From Planctomycetota bacterium (lineage in GTDB: Bacteria; Planctomycetota; Planctomycetia; Pirellulales; Pirellulaceae): a stretch of 64,000 nucleotides of DNA. Position numbers and translations under genes: made by a program. The stretch covers positions 1-64,000 of the forward strand of contig JAJDEH010000156.1 in NCBI GenBank assembly GCA_029259935.1, written 5' to 3'. Positions 53,283-62,779 of this stretch are shown piece by piece (position 1 is the first letter of the stretch; every line of letters begins with the position of its first letter). Below the pieces are notes generated by a model, which worked only from the letters and a program-made list of their open reading frames with translations, searched no databases and had not been told where the DNA came from.

Positions 53283-53518
53283 AGTCGCTGCGGCAACGGC
53301 GGAGCGACGCCGATAAGCGACGGCTTAATTGGTCTTCATGAGTCACGGGGCCAGCACATCGCCAGGCTGCGAATTTCGCTCTTGCGTCGGGGAGGGGTTT
53401 CCTGGTAACGTCCCGCCGCTTGTATAGATGCCCAAATATAGTTTGTGCCGAATTTCGCGCATTTGCGGTGGCAGGAATTCGGCGATAAAAAAGCGCTTGT
53501 CGCAAACGAGGATTTGCC

Positions 53519-56500
53519 ATGACTCGGTCCGTTGCGTTCCCTACATTTTTGTCAATTCGTGGATTGAAGGCGTTCGCCTTTCTGTTGGCTCTTGGAGTCT
53601 TCGCCGCCGCATTGCCGGGGTCGGTGACCGTCGCTCAAGAAGCCGAGTGGATCTGGTCGCCAGATCATCGGAAGGACACAGTGCCCAAATCGGCCTGCCA
53701 CTTTCGTAAATCCTTCACCACACGTTTCCCCGAAAGCGCGCAAGTAGAAATTGCGTCCGACGACGCGTATGACTTGTACGTTAACGGAACGCGCGTTGGC
53801 GCGGGAAAATCAGTTCGACGCCTTGATCGGTACGACATCTCACGGCAGGTGAGGCAGGGCCGGAACGTGATTGCCATTCGTGTCGCCAACAACGAAGGTC
53901 CGACCGCCGCCTTGGTCGCGCGAGTGCAAGTCAAGGAACGGAATGCGGGCTGGCGCAACTTTCCCAGTAACAAATCGTGGAAAACCAGCTTGCGCAGCCG
54001 AGCTTTGTGGAACCAGATCGCATTTAACGATCGTGGTTGGAAACAGGCTCAATCTTTCGGGCAGCTAGGCAGTACCGAGCCCTGGGATCGTGCTCCGACC
54101 GTACAAAACAACGAGGAAGTTGAAAGCCATTCGCGTTTTCGCATCGCGGGCGAATTCCGCGTGCAACGGGTGCTGGACGACGCTCAGTGCGGCTCGCTAA
54201 TCGCCATGACGATCAACGAATTTGGACAGATCATCGCGTCGGAGGAAGAAGGTCCGCTGAAAATCGGCGTGGATACTAACGAAGACTCGATCCCGGACAC
54301 GATGCGGGACTATTGCGAAGACGTCAAAAACTGCCAAGGTATTTTGGCGCTGAACGGCGACGTCTTCGTGACCGGAGACGGACCGGACGGCAACGCCCTT
54401 TACCGGCTGACCGACAAGGACCGCGACGGCATCATCGACAAGGTTCACACCGTACTCAAGTTCGAGGGACCCGTTGGCGAGCATGGTCCCCACGGCCTGG
54501 TCTTGGGCCCCGAAGGCATGCTGTACCTGACGATCGGCAACCATTCGGGACTCACAAAAGAGAAAGCGTACGAAAAGTCCAGCCCTCATCGGCACTACTA
54601 TGAAGGCGATTTGGTCCAACGCTATGAAGATCCCGGCGGACATGCCGTGGGAGTGAAGGTTCCAGGCGGCGTGGTGATTCGTACCGATTTGGAAGGCGAA
54701 AAGGTTGAACTGGTCGCCGGTGGCTTACGAAATGCCTACGACCTGGCGTTTAACGGCAACGGAGATTTGTTCGTTCACGACAGCGATATGGAGTCGGATG
54801 AAGGAACTCCCTGGTATCGTCCCACGCAGGTTTTTCATGTCATCGCTGGTGGTGAATTTGGTTGGCGCAGCGGCTGGTCGAAGTGGCCCGATTACTATGT
54901 TGACAATTTGCCAGGCATCGCCGATACCGGCCGTGGTTCGCCGACCGGCGCGGTGGCCTACAACCACTTCATGTTTCCCAAGCGATACCATAATGCGTTG
55001 TTCCTGGCCGATTGGTCGGAGGGTCGGATTCTCGCGGTCAAGATGAAACGCGACGGCGCATCCTATACGGCCGACACCGAGGTCTTTCTTGAAGGCCAGC
55101 CGCTGAACGTGACCGATTTGGAAGTCGGCCAAGACGGTGCTCTGTATTTCATTACGGGCGGCCGTGGAACGGGCGGCGGAATGTACCGAGTCTCTTGGAA
55201 TGGCAACGTTCCCGACGAAGTTAAGAACCTGGGTGAAGGCATGACGACGGTTATTCGTCAGCCCCAACTGCAATCGGCCTGGGCCCGCCAGAATATCGCA
55301 CGGCTGAAGGTGCAGATTGGCAAGGACTGGGAACGCTTGCTGGTTGGCGTGGCGCGAACCGAAGCGAACCCCGCCCAATATCGCACCCGCGCCCTCGATG
55401 TCATGCAACTGTTCGGACCAGTTCCCTCGGCGGATTTACTGCTGGGATTGGCTCAAGACAAAAACGAACTGGTGCGCGCGAAAGCTGCCGAGTTGATGGG
55501 TTTGCAGTCGGGCAAGAGTACCAAACTGAAACTGATGCAATTGGTGGAAGATAGCGACGCTGGCGTTCGCCGTAAGGCTTGTGAATCGCTGGCGCGGCTG
55601 GAACAAGACGTCTCGTTGTCACGGCTCACACTTTCGCTCACCTGCGACGACCGGCATGAAGTCTGGGCGGCGCGCCGCGTGCTGGAGCGGACGCCGATTG
55701 AGGAATGGCGTGAATCCGTATTGACCTCCGACGATCAGCGGCTGTTCATTCAAGGCGCCCTGGCGCTGCTGGCCGTGCAGCCGAACAAGGATAACAGTCT
55801 GGCCGTGCTGAAACGCGTTGGCGAACTGATGACGGAATTCGTCAGCGACCGGGATTTTGTCGACCTATTGCGCGTCTCGCAGTTGGCGTTTCATCGTGGC
55901 GGCATCAAGCCGAACGAGGTGCCCGCGTTTCGAACTCAGTTGCTGGAGGAATTCCCCTCGGGCAATTCTCAAATGAATCGTGAATTGGCGCGCCTGATGG
56001 CCTATTTGCAAGTGGGCGAGATCACGGACCGTTACATCGACTACCTAGCCTCGCCGGATGTTCCGAGCGTGGACAAGCTGCATCTGTCGATGTACCTGCG
56101 ATTTATCCAAACTGGATGGACGAGTGAACAGCGGCTGGAAATGCTGCGGTTCTACTCGGACGCCATTAAGTGGGAAGGCGGCGGCAGTTATGAACACTAT
56201 GTTATGAACGCCTCGCGCGACTTCACGAGGCATATCGACGATGCCGACGTCATGTTGGTGGTGGCCAATGGGGCTCGCTGGCCACACGCCGCGCTGGGCG
56301 CGTTATACAAACTGCCCGCCAAGATCGACGCTCAAACATTGCGCTTTCTCAAGGAACTTGAAAGACAGTTGGAAGAGCAGAATGACGACGCCTCGACCCA
56401 GCTTAAGGTGGGCATAGTCGCCGTGCTGGCGCGCAGTGGTGACGAGCAGTCGATCCAACTGATGAGAGAAATTTGGTTGAAGGATCCCGAACGGCGAGAA

Positions 56501-57355
56501 ATCGTGGCCTTGGGTCTGGCCCAACATCCAAACGAAGAAAATTGGGACTACTTGCTACGGAGCATCCCCGTTCTAGAAGAGCAGGCGGCCAAGGAAGTCT
56601 TGCGGAAGCTGAAGGCCATCAACCTGCGGCCGGAGGAATCCGAGTACTATCGCCAGGTCATTCTCACTGGATTGAAACTGGAAGAGGACGGCGCGGATCT
56701 GGCTGTCGGCTTGCTGGAACATTGGTCCGGGGACGCCCATTCGAAGGCCGGCGATTCATGGGAAGATGCGTTGGCGGCTTGGCAACGCTGGTACGCGGAC
56801 GAGTTCCCCGATGGCCAACCGGCGGAACTTCCCACGGCGACAACTGAAAGCAAATGGGAATTCGATGAATTGCTGGAATTCCTTTCCGGAACCGAAGCGG
56901 ATGGCTCGGCGGACAGGGGTGCCGAAGTTTATGTCAAGGCACAGTGCGGCAAGTGCCATCGCTATGGGGAAAAGGGTGAGCGACTGGGTCCTGATTTGAC
57001 CAACCTTCACAAGCGATTTACACGGAAAGAGATTCTGCAGTCGATTCTATTTCCATCGCATGTGATTTCGGATCAGTACGCGTCCAAGACCATTCTCACA
57101 TTGGATGGCCGCCAACACACGGGCATCGTTTCCACCGGTGTGGCGGACGAGTTCATTGTCCTCAAGTCAGACGGCAAGAAGACAGTGGTGCTGAAAGATG
57201 AAGTGGATGAATTGCTACCCAGCAAAACGTCGACGATGCCCGAAGGTCTGCTCAACGAACTCGAGCAGGAAGAGATCGCGGATCTATTTGAATATCTTGG
57301 CATGGCGCGACGCACCGCAGTTTCGCAGCGGAAGAAAGACAGCGAAACCAAGTAG
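53519..57355 (+). CDS. PVC-type membrane-bound dehydrogenase/HEAT/cytochrome c protein
   Basis: A 1278-residue exported protein. Signal peptide (about 1-40), then a carbohydrate-binding-like beta domain (about 41-200, VEIASDDAYDLYVNGTRVG), a soluble-glucose-dehydrogenase-like beta propeller (about 210-590: GVDTNEDSIPDTMR, GNALYRLTDKDRDGIID, EHGPHGLVLGPEGMLYLTIG, GLRNAYDLAFNGNGDLFVHDSDME), HEAT-like helical repeats (about 600-1090), and a C-terminal cytochrome c domain with CGKCH at 1143-1147. This architecture is a planctomycete hallmark, thought to be a secreted oxidoreductase, but the substrate is unproven. There is no neighbour that tells more. Confidence 0.92.
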   Translation: MTRSVAFPTFLSIRGLKAFAFLLALGVFAAALPGSVTVAQEAEWIWSPDHRKDTVPKSACHFRKSFTTRFPESAQVEIASDDAYDLYVNGTRVGAGKSVRRLDRYDISRQVRQGRNVIAIRVANNEGPTAALVARVQVKERNAGWRNFPSNKSWKTSLRSRALWNQIAFNDRGWKQAQSFGQLGSTEPWDRAPTVQNNEEVESHSRFRIAGEFRVQRVLDDAQCGSLIAMTINEFGQIIASEEEGPLKIGVDTNEDSIPDTMRDYCEDVKNCQGILALNGDVFVTGDGPDGNALYRLTDKDRDGIIDKVHTVLKFEGPVGEHGPHGLVLGPEGMLYLTIGNHSGLTKEKAYEKSSPHRHYYEGDLVQRYEDPGGHAVGVKVPGGVVIRTDLEGEKVELVAGGLRNAYDLAFNGNGDLFVHDSDMESDEGTPWYRPTQVFHVIAGGEFGWRSGWSKWPDYYVDNLPGIADTGRGSPTGAVAYNHFMFPKRYHNALFLADWSEGRILAVKMKRDGASYTADTEVFLEGQPLNVTDLEVGQDGALYFITGGRGTGGGMYRVSWNGNVPDEVKNLGEGMTTVIRQPQLQSAWARQNIARLKVQIGKDWERLLVGVARTEANPAQYRTRALDVMQLFGPVPSADLLLGLAQDKNELVRAKAAELMGLQSGKSTKLKLMQLVEDSDAGVRRKACESLARLEQDVSLSRLTLSLTCDDRHEVWAARRVLERTPIEEWRESVLTSDDQRLFIQGALALLAVQPNKDNSLAVLKRVGELMTEFVSDRDFVDLLRVSQLAFHRGGIKPNEVPAFRTQLLEEFPSGNSQMNRELARLMAYLQVGEITDRYIDYLASPDVPSVDKLHLSMYLRFIQTGWTSEQRLEMLRFYSDAIKWEGGGSYEHYVMNASRDFTRHIDDADVMLVVANGARWPHAALGALYKLPAKIDAQTLRFLKELERQLEEQNDDASTQLKVGIVAVLARSGDEQSIQLMREIWLKDPERREIVALGLAQHPNEENWDYLLRSIPVLEEQAAKEVLRKLKAINLRPEESEYYRQVILTGLKLEEDGADLAVGLLEHWSGDAHSKAGDSWEDALAAWQRWYADEFPDGQPAELPTATTESKWEFDELLEFLSGTEADGSADRGAEVYVKAQCGKCHRYGEKGERLGPDLTNLHKRFTRKEILQSILFPSHVISDQYASKTILTLDGRQHTGIVSTGVADEFIVLKSDGKKTVVLKDEVDELLPSKTSTMPEGLLNELEQEEIADLFEYLGMARRTAVSQRKKDSETK

Positions 57356-57401
57356 TGGTGGTGACTGATTGGGAAGTCATACCGAGTAGCTTGTCAACGC
57401 T

Positions 57402-57430
57402 TGCCACTGCTGGACAAGCCAGCAGTGGCA
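57402..57430. terminator. Perfect hairpin between convergent genes
   Basis: TGCCACTGCTGG (57402-57413) and CCAGCAGTGGCA (57419-57430) form a 12-bp perfect stem with a 5-base loop, followed by three CACCGTGG repeats (57429-57453). It lies between two convergent stops and could serve as a bidirectional terminator, although it also resembles a dispersed planctomycete repeat. No T run follows. Confidence 0.7.
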
Positions 57431-57471
57431 CCGTGGCACCGTGGCACCGTGGTACCCCCAATCAATCGCCG

Positions 57472-59421
57472 TTATTCGAGGCGCTGCGCCTTTTTCTTCG
57501 CCGCTTCCATTCGTCGAGTCATAACGTCGTGATGGTGGCGATGGAACTTGAGGTCTCTCCAACCGAAGCTATGTTTGACCGCTTCTTCATACCATGAGGG
57601 AGAGTACATTCTGCGGGGCAGTTCGCCATTCTCCAAAGTGCGCACGATGTAAAGCGACATGCTGGCGTGATAACGAAACTTCGATTCCGCGGCGCGAAAC
57701 TGTCCTCGTGCTTTCGACTTTTGTCCAAGACGCTTGTAGATCTCACCTCGCAGTTCCGCTTGCTCGGCAACGCCGTCGTAAAAAAAGTAAGGCGCGTGAT
57801 GATCGGGGTCCTCGTCTCGGCCGAGTGCCAGCGCCTCGTCGTAGCGCCCCAAGATCACGAGCGCGCGACGTCGCAGGTCGGGCCAACCATACTCCATGAG
57901 TCCGCTTGCACCTTCATATCTGGAATACTCCGTCGGCGTCATCCAATTATGTGGCGCGGCCGGCGTTGTTGTCACGATCTGCTTGGCAACCGTCCGTAGG
58001 CGCTCGATCGCGTCCAGCACGGCTTGAGCCTTGGCCCGGGCGTCTCTTGGGGATGACTTTTCTTCCACACTTGCCAGAGCAAGCAGATTCGCGAGATGGG
58101 GGCGATATTCGGGCAACACATTGGGGGACAGGCTCAGGAATTTGGCCGTATTTTGAAGCGCGTTTTCCAATAGCTTCCGGCGTGCTTCGTCAGAGATCTT
58201 GTCGCGGTTGTCTTCGGCGTTTTGCGAATAGCTCCATGCGCGATACCGATAGGCTTCCGGATAATTCGGGCTGGCCAGGATGATGGCCGAACAGCGAAAC
58301 ACGGCCGTCGTAAACTCGCCCCGCCGGATGTGACGCTCGACATCGTCTAGTGTTTGTCTGTATTTGGCCGCAAGTTGTGTTTGCTTGATCAGTTCGTTTT
58401 TACGTTCGTCGATGCGACGCAAACGATCCAAGTCGAGCGCCGAGCGATCGACGGGAATCGGCACTTTTTCATCCAAATCGTGATGAGCCAGCAATTCCCA
58501 CAGGCAGTCGATTCGTATCCCCTGGGCGACGCGCTGGAATCGTCCGCCGCGGCCCTTGGCACCCCGCGAGCTGTTGTGAATCCCAATGACACGGCCGCTG
58601 GTGAGGATCAGCGGAGACCCGCTGAAGCCACCCCAACTCTGTGCATTATGCTGAAGAAACTGCCTCGGCTTGTCGCTGCCGTATTCAAAGTTGGTGACTT
58701 TGCTCACGCGCCCATCTTCAAAGGTCGCTTGCGCTCTTTCCCCCCGAGCAGGCCATATTTGCTTACCTAGTCCGATGTTGCTACCCGTACCTTGATCGCG
58801 GCCCGGATAGCCGACCATGGCAATCCCGCGGGCGAAGGGATCCTTCATCTCGTCGGCGGTGGCAAATTTGAATTCAAATGGCAAATCGGGACCGCCCGCA
58901 GCCAGCTTCAAAACCGCGACATCGGGCGAACGAGTGTAGATACCGCCGTCCTTCGGATTGATCGAATGTACCAACTGAATCTTCTTGTCACCGACGGGCT
59001 TCCTTCGAATGACACCCGGATGGTACCAGACTTGCTCGACATCGTAGGTGGTCGCGGTTTCATTGAGGACGGCCTGCATCTTTCCGTCCGTACGGGCCAT
59101 AAGGTCCGCGACATGGGCATTGGTCGCCAACAGCCTGTGCTTGCGTGAAATGACGAAGGCCGTCCCAATTCCGCTGCGAGGTCCGCCGACCAGCATGACG
59201 CCCTGCCTGGATGTACGGACCGCCTCACTTAGGGTCCGTTGTGCCGATTCGGACGGTTTCGACCAAATGGGCAACGTGCCGAGCGTACCGGTCAAGCCGA
59301 CCGACTCCGCCAACTCATCAACTTCAACGGGTGCTTCCGGAGCTTCTTGGCCGCGACTCGCGCAGTTGCCCCACAACAATAAGATGATAGCCGGAATTAG
59401 GTGAATTGATTTCAAACTCAT
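57472..59421 (-). CDS. Secreted trypsin-like serine protease with TPR-like C-terminus
   Basis: A 649-residue S1-type protease. A signal peptide (MSLKSIHLIPAIILLLWGNC) precedes the catalytic triad H103 (ATNAHVADL), D167 (SPDVAVLKL) and S267 (WGGFSGSPLI). ATG at 59421 has GAGGAG upstream; the longer frame to 59511 is not needed. After residue about 340 a long helical region of TPR-like repeats (PEAYRYRAWSYSQNAEDN, RALVILGRYDEALALGRDED, EIYKRLGQKSKARGQF) likely binds partners. The protease would act in the periplasm. It is convergent with the PVC heme protein. Confidence 0.88.
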   Translation of the reverse strand: MSLKSIHLIPAIILLLWGNCASRGQEAPEAPVEVDELAESVGLTGTLGTLPIWSKPSESAQRTLSEAVRTSRQGVMLVGGPRSGIGTAFVISRKHRLLATNAHVADLMARTDGKMQAVLNETATTYDVEQVWYHPGVIRRKPVGDKKIQLVHSINPKDGGIYTRSPDVAVLKLAAGGPDLPFEFKFATADEMKDPFARGIAMVGYPGRDQGTGSNIGLGKQIWPARGERAQATFEDGRVSKVTNFEYGSDKPRQFLQHNAQSWGGFSGSPLILTSGRVIGIHNSSRGAKGRGGRFQRVAQGIRIDCLWELLAHHDLDEKVPIPVDRSALDLDRLRRIDERKNELIKQTQLAAKYRQTLDDVERHIRRGEFTTAVFRCSAIILASPNYPEAYRYRAWSYSQNAEDNRDKISDEARRKLLENALQNTAKFLSLSPNVLPEYRPHLANLLALASVEEKSSPRDARAKAQAVLDAIERLRTVAKQIVTTTPAAPHNWMTPTEYSRYEGASGLMEYGWPDLRRRALVILGRYDEALALGRDEDPDHHAPYFFYDGVAEQAELRGEIYKRLGQKSKARGQFRAAESKFRYHASMSLYIVRTLENGELPRRMYSPSWYEEAVKHSFGWRDLKFHRHHHDVMTRRMEAAKKKAQRLE

Positions 59422-59643
59422 TTCGATCTCCTCACTGGATGTCGATTCGCTGATTTGAGGGTTCGAAGAAAGGCTCCTCCTTTCACTGTCACGCATCGCC
59501 GATGAATCCAATCATTGTAACACGCCATTTCGGGCGAATGGCCCACGGCCTGGCTAGTTGCTGGGGTTTATTGGGCTCATGCAAGGGTGGCGAATTGAAA
59601 ACTGTTGCATCCGCACGGCGATGCAGATAGCCTGTGAATTGTC

Positions 59644-60981
59644 ATGTTGCAATTAGGTTCCGCAAAATCGAAAAACTGCCAAGGTCTGTCGCGCCGGCAC
59701 ATGCTGCAAGTCGCGGGCATCGATCTGTTGGGCATTTCGTTGGCAAATTCGCTGGGCTCGTCAAGCGTTTTCGCCGACGAGACCAAGGGGCGACGCGAAA
59801 CGTCATGCATTTTCATTTGGCTTAACGGCGGCCCTAGCCAATTCGAGACGTTCGACCCAAAACCGAACACCAGCGAGGCCATTCGGGGACCGTTCGGCGC
59901 GATTCAAACTCACCTCCCTGGTGTCGCCGTTTCCGAGCTGATCCCGATGCTCAGCCGCCGCATCGACAAGTATGCCCTGATCCGCTCGATGACCCATCGC
60001 AACGCGAATCATGCATCGACCGCCATGTTAACGGGCTTCGACAACAAACAAGAATCATTCGGGGCGGTCGTGACGAAATTCAAGGGCAGCAAGCAAGGCA
60101 TGCCGCCCTACATCCACATCGGTTCAACGGCCGCCGATGCGACGAAAATCGTCTCGAACATCGACAAGGTGGGCGGCGGACAGTTTGGCTCGGCCTACGA
60201 TCCGCTTGCCATGCGCGATCCGACGGGTAAGAACGTCAAGCTGTCGATGTTTTCACTTCCCAAAGATATTTCGGCGGATCGGCTGCAACAGCGGCAACAA
60301 CTGCTGGGGTCGATCGACGAATTTCGCCAGCAGACTGAAAACAGCCAAGCGATTCAGCGGCTGGATCGGCATCGCCAACAGGCCGTCGACTTGCTGACAT
60401 CGACACGTGTTCGCGATGCGTTTGATTTGGAAAAGGAAGATCGACGGCTGCGGGCCAAATATGGCGCTAACTTTTTCGGACAGGCGTGTCTGATGGGGCG
60501 TCGGTTGGTCGAGGCGGGCACGCGGTACGTTCAAATAAAGTGGTACGACATCGTGGCCTACGATGCGTGGGATTGCCATGGTGCCGAGTTGCCGGGCATG
60601 ATGCGAATGGAACAGCAGCTTTGCCCGCGGCTAGATCAAGGGCTCTCGGCATTGCTCGACGACCTTGAGGATCGTGGGTTGCTGGATTCGACATTGGTTG
60701 TCGTGGTGGGTGAGTTTGGCCGGACCCCGAAACTGAACAAGAACGGTGCGCGGGATCATTGGCCGTATTGTTATTCGGCATTGATGGCGGGGGCGGGAGT
60801 GCCTGGGGGAACGATTGTCGGTGCCAGTGACCGCACGTGTGCGGCACCCGCGCATCGACCGGTCAGTCCCACCGAATTCGCCGCGACGATCTATCACCGG
60901 TTGGGTATCGACACGACGACCGATCTTCGCATTCGGCCGTTTGTTGGCGGCGCGCTTCCCATTCGCGAATTGGTGGGCTGA
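59644..60981 (+). CDS. DUF1501 Tat-exported protein (second copy)
   Basis: A 445-residue DUF1501 protein, with a Tat-like start (LSRRHMLQVAGIDLLGISLANSLG) and the conserved CIFIWLNGGPSQFETFDPKP, RSMTHRNANHASTAMLTG, QIKWYDIVAYDAWDCHGAE and VVVVGEFGRTPKLNKNGARDHWPYCYSALMAGAGV. It differs from the copy at 34912, belonging to the usual branch that pairs with DUF1549/DUF1553 cytochromes. No such cytochrome is upstream here. Its TGA overlaps the next ATG (ATGA-type overlap at 60979-60983), so translation of the following gene is probably coupled. Confidence 0.93.
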   Translation: MLQLGSAKSKNCQGLSRRHMLQVAGIDLLGISLANSLGSSSVFADETKGRRETSCIFIWLNGGPSQFETFDPKPNTSEAIRGPFGAIQTHLPGVAVSELIPMLSRRIDKYALIRSMTHRNANHASTAMLTGFDNKQESFGAVVTKFKGSKQGMPPYIHIGSTAADATKIVSNIDKVGGGQFGSAYDPLAMRDPTGKNVKLSMFSLPKDISADRLQQRQQLLGSIDEFRQQTENSQAIQRLDRHRQQAVDLLTSTRVRDAFDLEKEDRRLRAKYGANFFGQACLMGRRLVEAGTRYVQIKWYDIVAYDAWDCHGAELPGMMRMEQQLCPRLDQGLSALLDDLEDRGLLDSTLVVVVGEFGRTPKLNKNGARDHWPYCYSALMAGAGVPGGTIVGASDRTCAAPAHRPVSPTEFAATIYHRLGIDTTTDLRIRPFVGGALPIRELVG

Positions 60982-61961
60982 TGCGCAGGCTGACCTGGCT
61001 ATCCGCCCTCACGCTGTTCACGGGAATGGTTTCGGCCTCGGAACAGTCAAGCCCGCGACTGCTGATCGCGCTGGCCTCGCTACGAGACGAGCCGCTGCAT
61101 CCGACGATCTATTTCTACGAACATGACGGCGAACAGACGGGCAAGATCGTTGGCAAGGTCGCTCCGGTGGACAAACGCAGCGACCACCATCCGGCGCTCA
61201 GCCACGATGGAAAGCTGTGTGCCTTCGCGGCCGAAGTGGTGTCAACCGTGTGTACGGTTGAATGCTGGAATCTCGACACCGAGAAATCAGTGGATTTGGC
61301 CCCGTTAAAAAAGAGCCCCAACGCACAAATGGCACCCTCGCTGGGTACCGCGCCAGTCGTCTGTTTCGAGGCCTGGAATCGGCCCGGCAGCCCCGGCCGT
61401 TGGGACTTGCTGCTGTACGAACTGAACACAAAGAGGTTGCTCGACTTGCCGAATCTGAACACGTCCCAGTTCGACGAACGAAAGCCCGCGCTGAGCGGCG
61501 ATGGGCGCTGGCTGGCCTTCGTGACGAACGCGCAAACACGTGAGCGTCTAAGCGAAGTCGCCCTCTACGATCGCCAGGCGAGCCAACGTGTTGCCGTGCC
61601 TGGACTAAATTCCCGCTTCATGGACACCGAGCCATCCATCAGCCACGATGGCCGGTTCATCGCCTTCGTGACTGACCGGACGGGTGGAGAAGGTGCGAGA
61701 GATATCAATCTGTATGATCGGAAAACGTCACAACTGATTCCGCTGCCCGGCTTGAATTCCGTCGGTCAAGAACAGTCCCCTTCGATCAGCCCGGATGGAC
61801 GCTTCATCGCGTTCGTTTCTGAACGACTGGAGGGCGTGGGCGAGCGCGACGTTTACGCCTATGACCGTCAGACCAAGAGCTTGCTGCCGTTGCCGGGATT
61901 GAACAGTCCACGGGACGAATACGACCCGTGTCTGATCGTCTTACCGTCGACTGGCGATTGA
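60981..61961 (+). CDS. TolB-like beta-propeller (PD40) exported protein
   Basis: A 326-residue protein with a signal peptide (RRLTWLSALTLFTGMVSA). The mature part has repeated blades of PD40/WD40-like type, including HHPALSHDGKLCAFAAE, RKPALSGDGRWLAFVTN, TEPSISHDGRFIAFVTD and QSPSISPDGRFIAFVSE, with a LYDRK-type strand after each. The propeller probably binds a partner or polysaccharide outside the cell. Its ATG shares one base with the DUF1501 stop, so the two are co-expressed. I take the start at 60981 over an upstream frame at 60837 because of the signal and coupling. Confidence 0.86.
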   Translation: MRRLTWLSALTLFTGMVSASEQSSPRLLIALASLRDEPLHPTIYFYEHDGEQTGKIVGKVAPVDKRSDHHPALSHDGKLCAFAAEVVSTVCTVECWNLDTEKSVDLAPLKKSPNAQMAPSLGTAPVVCFEAWNRPGSPGRWDLLLYELNTKRLLDLPNLNTSQFDERKPALSGDGRWLAFVTNAQTRERLSEVALYDRQASQRVAVPGLNSRFMDTEPSISHDGRFIAFVTDRTGGEGARDINLYDRKTSQLIPLPGLNSVGQEQSPSISPDGRFIAFVSERLEGVGERDVYAYDRQTKSLLPLPGLNSPRDEYDPCLIVLPSTGD

Positions 61962-61989
61962 TAAGGAGAGAGCCCGCGCGGTTGCAAGC

Positions 61990-62763
61990 GTGGCTCAGGT
62001 GGCTATGGACACCCGTTTGCTGGCAAATCCAAAAGGCGGCTACCGATTTTTGCCCGGCATCGAACCCTACTCTTCCGGTGTAATCGCCGAACCCGGTTGT
62101 GAAATTATCCACGTCACGTTGGCCCATCCGCTGGCATGGCACAACGGTCTTGTCTCGATCCGACAGCATCTCGAGCAACTTGGTCGAGATCGACATGCAC
62201 TGTGTGGCGTCGAGTTGCGCTGTCCAGAGCCGTTTTCGATGGAAGGCTTCATTGCCTTCAACCAGCAATACCGATCGTTGCTCGAAGACTGGGGCATGCT
62301 GGTCGACGATGCAAATCCTATTGCTCGCACCAACGTCGCGCCGGTCGCGGACGCGCCCAGTGAATCGGTCGTTTACGGATTTTCGTACACCGTGCCGAGC
62401 GACATCCAACGGCCCACTTTTGTCGTTGCCGGCGGCGGCGAACTTCGAGGGAGCCTCGACGCGAAAAACATCGTTCGCGCGGGCGAAACCAGCGAGGAGG
62501 CCATCATGGAAAAGGCACACTGCGTTGTCGAAATCATGATCGAGCGGCTGGCCGGGCTAGGGAACAACGATCTGCTATCGCGAATCAACGTCTACACCGC
62601 TCACAGTCTAAAGAGAGCCTTGGCCGAGGTGATCATTCCCGGGCTTCCGGCGGCGGCTCGTCTCGGAGTGTGCTGGCACTACTCACGTCCGCCGATTCGT
62701 GACATTGAATTCGAAATGGACATGCGGGGCGTCGTTCGTGATCTCGTGATCGATTTGCCCTGA
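61990..62763 (+). CDS. RidA-like (YjgF/UK114 fold) protein
   Basis: A 257-residue protein whose C-terminal half matches the RidA family: GSLDAKNIVRAGETSEEAIMEKAHCVVEIMIERLAGLG, followed by a beta strand and CWHYSRPPI. RidA proteins hydrolyse reactive enamine/imine intermediates, though many divergent members have other roles; the typical arginine and glycine residues cannot be judged from sequence here. The N-terminal 130 residues are unusual for the family. Start is GTG at 61990 or ATG at 62005; AAGGAG at 61963 is far from both, so the true start is uncertain. It follows the propeller gene by 28 bp and may be in the same transcript. Confidence 0.72.
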   Translation: MAQVAMDTRLLANPKGGYRFLPGIEPYSSGVIAEPGCEIIHVTLAHPLAWHNGLVSIRQHLEQLGRDRHALCGVELRCPEPFSMEGFIAFNQQYRSLLEDWGMLVDDANPIARTNVAPVADAPSESVVYGFSYTVPSDIQRPTFVVAGGGELRGSLDAKNIVRAGETSEEAIMEKAHCVVEIMIERLAGLGNNDLLSRINVYTAHSLKRALAEVIIPGLPAAARLGVCWHYSRPPIRDIEFEMDMRGVVRDLVIDLP

Positions 62764-62779
62764 GGCCCGGTCCGTTGGT

